Below, in pieces: positions 63,085 to 64,000 of a stretch of 64,000 nt of DNA. The position numbers and the translations under genes are program-made. Source of the DNA: Anodontia alba (taxonomy: Eukaryota > Mollusca > Bivalvia > Lucinida > Lucinidae); the NCBI GenBank assembly GCA_964016985.1, contig OZ024834.1:80801211-80865210 (forward strand), given 5' to 3'. The notes beneath the pieces are model-generated. The model was not told where the DNA came from. It ran no database searches and saw only the letters and a program-made list of their open reading frames with translations. How positions within the stretch are numbered: the first letter of the stretch is position 1; every line of letters starts with the position of its first letter.

Positions 63085-63377
63085 TGTTGAGTTGGAGTTT
63101 TATGACCCAGTCATGTCAAGCCAGTCAGTTAATCTATGTACTCACACTTTTCCTGGACAGGCTTAGTCCTTTAAGCTGTTAACCAGTACGTGCTCAAACT
63201 TTCACCAGTAATTGACAACTGCCTGTCTTGAATCAGCAGAAGGGGAGAAAATGATCATAGAACTGACTTTATGATTAGTCTGCACAAAAGTTCTGTGGCC
63301 AAGCTGGGATTTGAACTTGCAACCCCTGCTAGATCTGCAGTCAGATAGTCTGCCGACTGTGCTTTGAAGCCTGGCTA
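63085..63377 (-). mobile_element. tRNA-derived SINE (type 1)
   Basis: GTTGGAGTTTTATGACCCAG, GGACAGGCTTAGTCCTTTAA, CTTGAATCAGCAGAAGGGG, then box B complement GGATTTGAACTTGC and head CCGACTGTGCTTTGAAGCC. Confidence 0.75.
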
Positions 63378-63656
63378 AATATTCACCTGAGCAAATGAAT
63401 CAGTCTCAGAAAGAACAAGATAAGATTTTTTGCCAGCCGTAAATTGATACAGTGTAATGTAATATATACATGTATATCAGTTTCATGGTCCATGCCATTT
63501 TTTTCCAGATATTCAAAACGTTATCTAAGAATATAATCTCTCAAAAGTAAGCTTTGACATGAAAAATAAGATTGTCTGATATTCTTTTCATTTCTGGGCT
63601 CTGTAAATTGGTCCACCTTGTTGGTGTTCTCAGTGACTATCTTCGTAGATAATGTA

Positions 63657-64000
63657 GACACCACCTCTTTATAACTCTATTAGTGGGATCCAAACCAAAC
63701 ACAGTGTTAGCTAAACAGCTGTGTTGCAGCAAAAGAAAACTCATAGGTCTAGATAAGGGAGGGTATCCGGTAAATATTTTCTTATTTCTCCACGAAAACA
63801 TATGTTGTGGGTACTCATTAGAAGTGCTCAGCGAGGTGCTTCTAATGAGTACCCACAACATACGTTTTTTGTGAAGAAATAAGAAAAAATATCAGTACTT
63901 TTGGATTGAAAAAAACGCCTTAACTGGTGTTATGAAAACTTTATAAATTGTATAGAAAAATGACCATAAATGGTATTTTTTCTATATAATCTATACATTT
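63657..64000. mobile_element. Family I element, cut by the window end, with nested E
   Basis: TA then GACACCACCTCTTTATAACT is the I terminus. CAAACCAAACACAGTGTTAG follows, then the E insertion, then ATTGTATAGAAAAATGACCA and its hairpin partner up to the window edge. Confidence 0.65.
63742..63934. mobile_element. Family E MITE nested in family I, 6-bp direct repeats
   Basis: AAAACT at 63736-63741 and 63935-63940. Ends CATAGGTCTAGATAAGGG and CCTTAACTGGTGTTATG; core GGGTACTCATTAGAAGTGC against its complement. Confidence 0.8.

Overview
This is a 64 kb piece of an animal nuclear genome. It is AT-rich and contains no operons, bacterial genes, rRNA, true tRNA genes or CRISPR array, and no open reading frame longer than 164 codons. 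It is saturated with short palindromic DNA-transposon remnants (MITEs), tRNA-headed SINEs, minisatellites, microsatellites and fragments of retroelements. The style of the repeats suggests a bivalve mollusc: TTAA-flanked hairpin MITEs, SINEs with a conserved tail, and tandem arrays ending in a GCTCACC-type hairpin. That taxonomic call rests on general familiarity with such genomes, not on a database search. No complete host gene can be read with confidence.

Family labels used below are mine. A: termini like TACCCTAAnnnTTGGGACA. B: TTAA-flanked, termini CCCTTGTCCTGCTGAA. C: TTAA-flanked, termini CCCTTAAAGCGCCAA. D: TTAA-flanked, termini CGCTTAGCAnnCTGGGT. E: termini near CATAGCTCCAGATAAG with a long hairpin core (GTACTCATTAGAAGTGCC). 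E2: the E core with other termini (CAGAGGAATTGTT). F: TA-flanked, CAGTAAAACCTGTGTAAGAC. G: AAAGGGG termini with ATGGCGGC arms. H: GGCCCAGTTGTTCAAA. I: TA-flanked pogo/Tigger-like, AACCTCTTTATAA. J: a dispersed repeat with CTCCACAATATCAATGCAC. L: hAT-like, CAGGGGTCA.

Layout. 0-14.7 kb: MITEs, two full SINEs, a 1.8 kb hairpin-ended tandem array and a three-level nested insertion. 14.7-17.7 kb: a 37-bp minisatellite inside half of a B element, then a B-C-D train. 17.7-23.5 kb: MITEs. 23.5-26.3 kb: a 26-bp minisatellite that evolves into a 52-bp higher-order repeat. 26.3-34.4 kb: MITEs, SINEs and a Tigger-like palindrome. 34.4-36.3 kb: a tandem duplication of array-bearing sequence. 36.4-37.4 kb: a CpG-rich low-repeat block. 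37.4-44 kb: a hAT-like element, more repeats, and the emptiest stretch. 44.1-46.1 kb: a promoter-like site, and a tandem duplication carrying two copies of a candidate terminal exon. 46.6-49.6 kb: a reverse-transcriptase pseudogene with its tail; a 5'-truncated tail copy lies at 55.4-56.1 kb. 50.8-53.1 kb: an array interrupted by a GC-rich segment with the best open reading frames in the window. 53-64 kb: more MITEs, a LINE remnant, SINEs and a 330-bp-period array.

There is no pathway or operon here. What the window shows best is how repeat modules are exchanged: the same hairpin core sits inside different terminal repeats, and the same hairpin end is joined to different tandem arrays. The two points most worth following for host or element function are the overlapping ORF pair at 51.7-52.5 kb and the duplicated exon at 45.2/46.0 kb.
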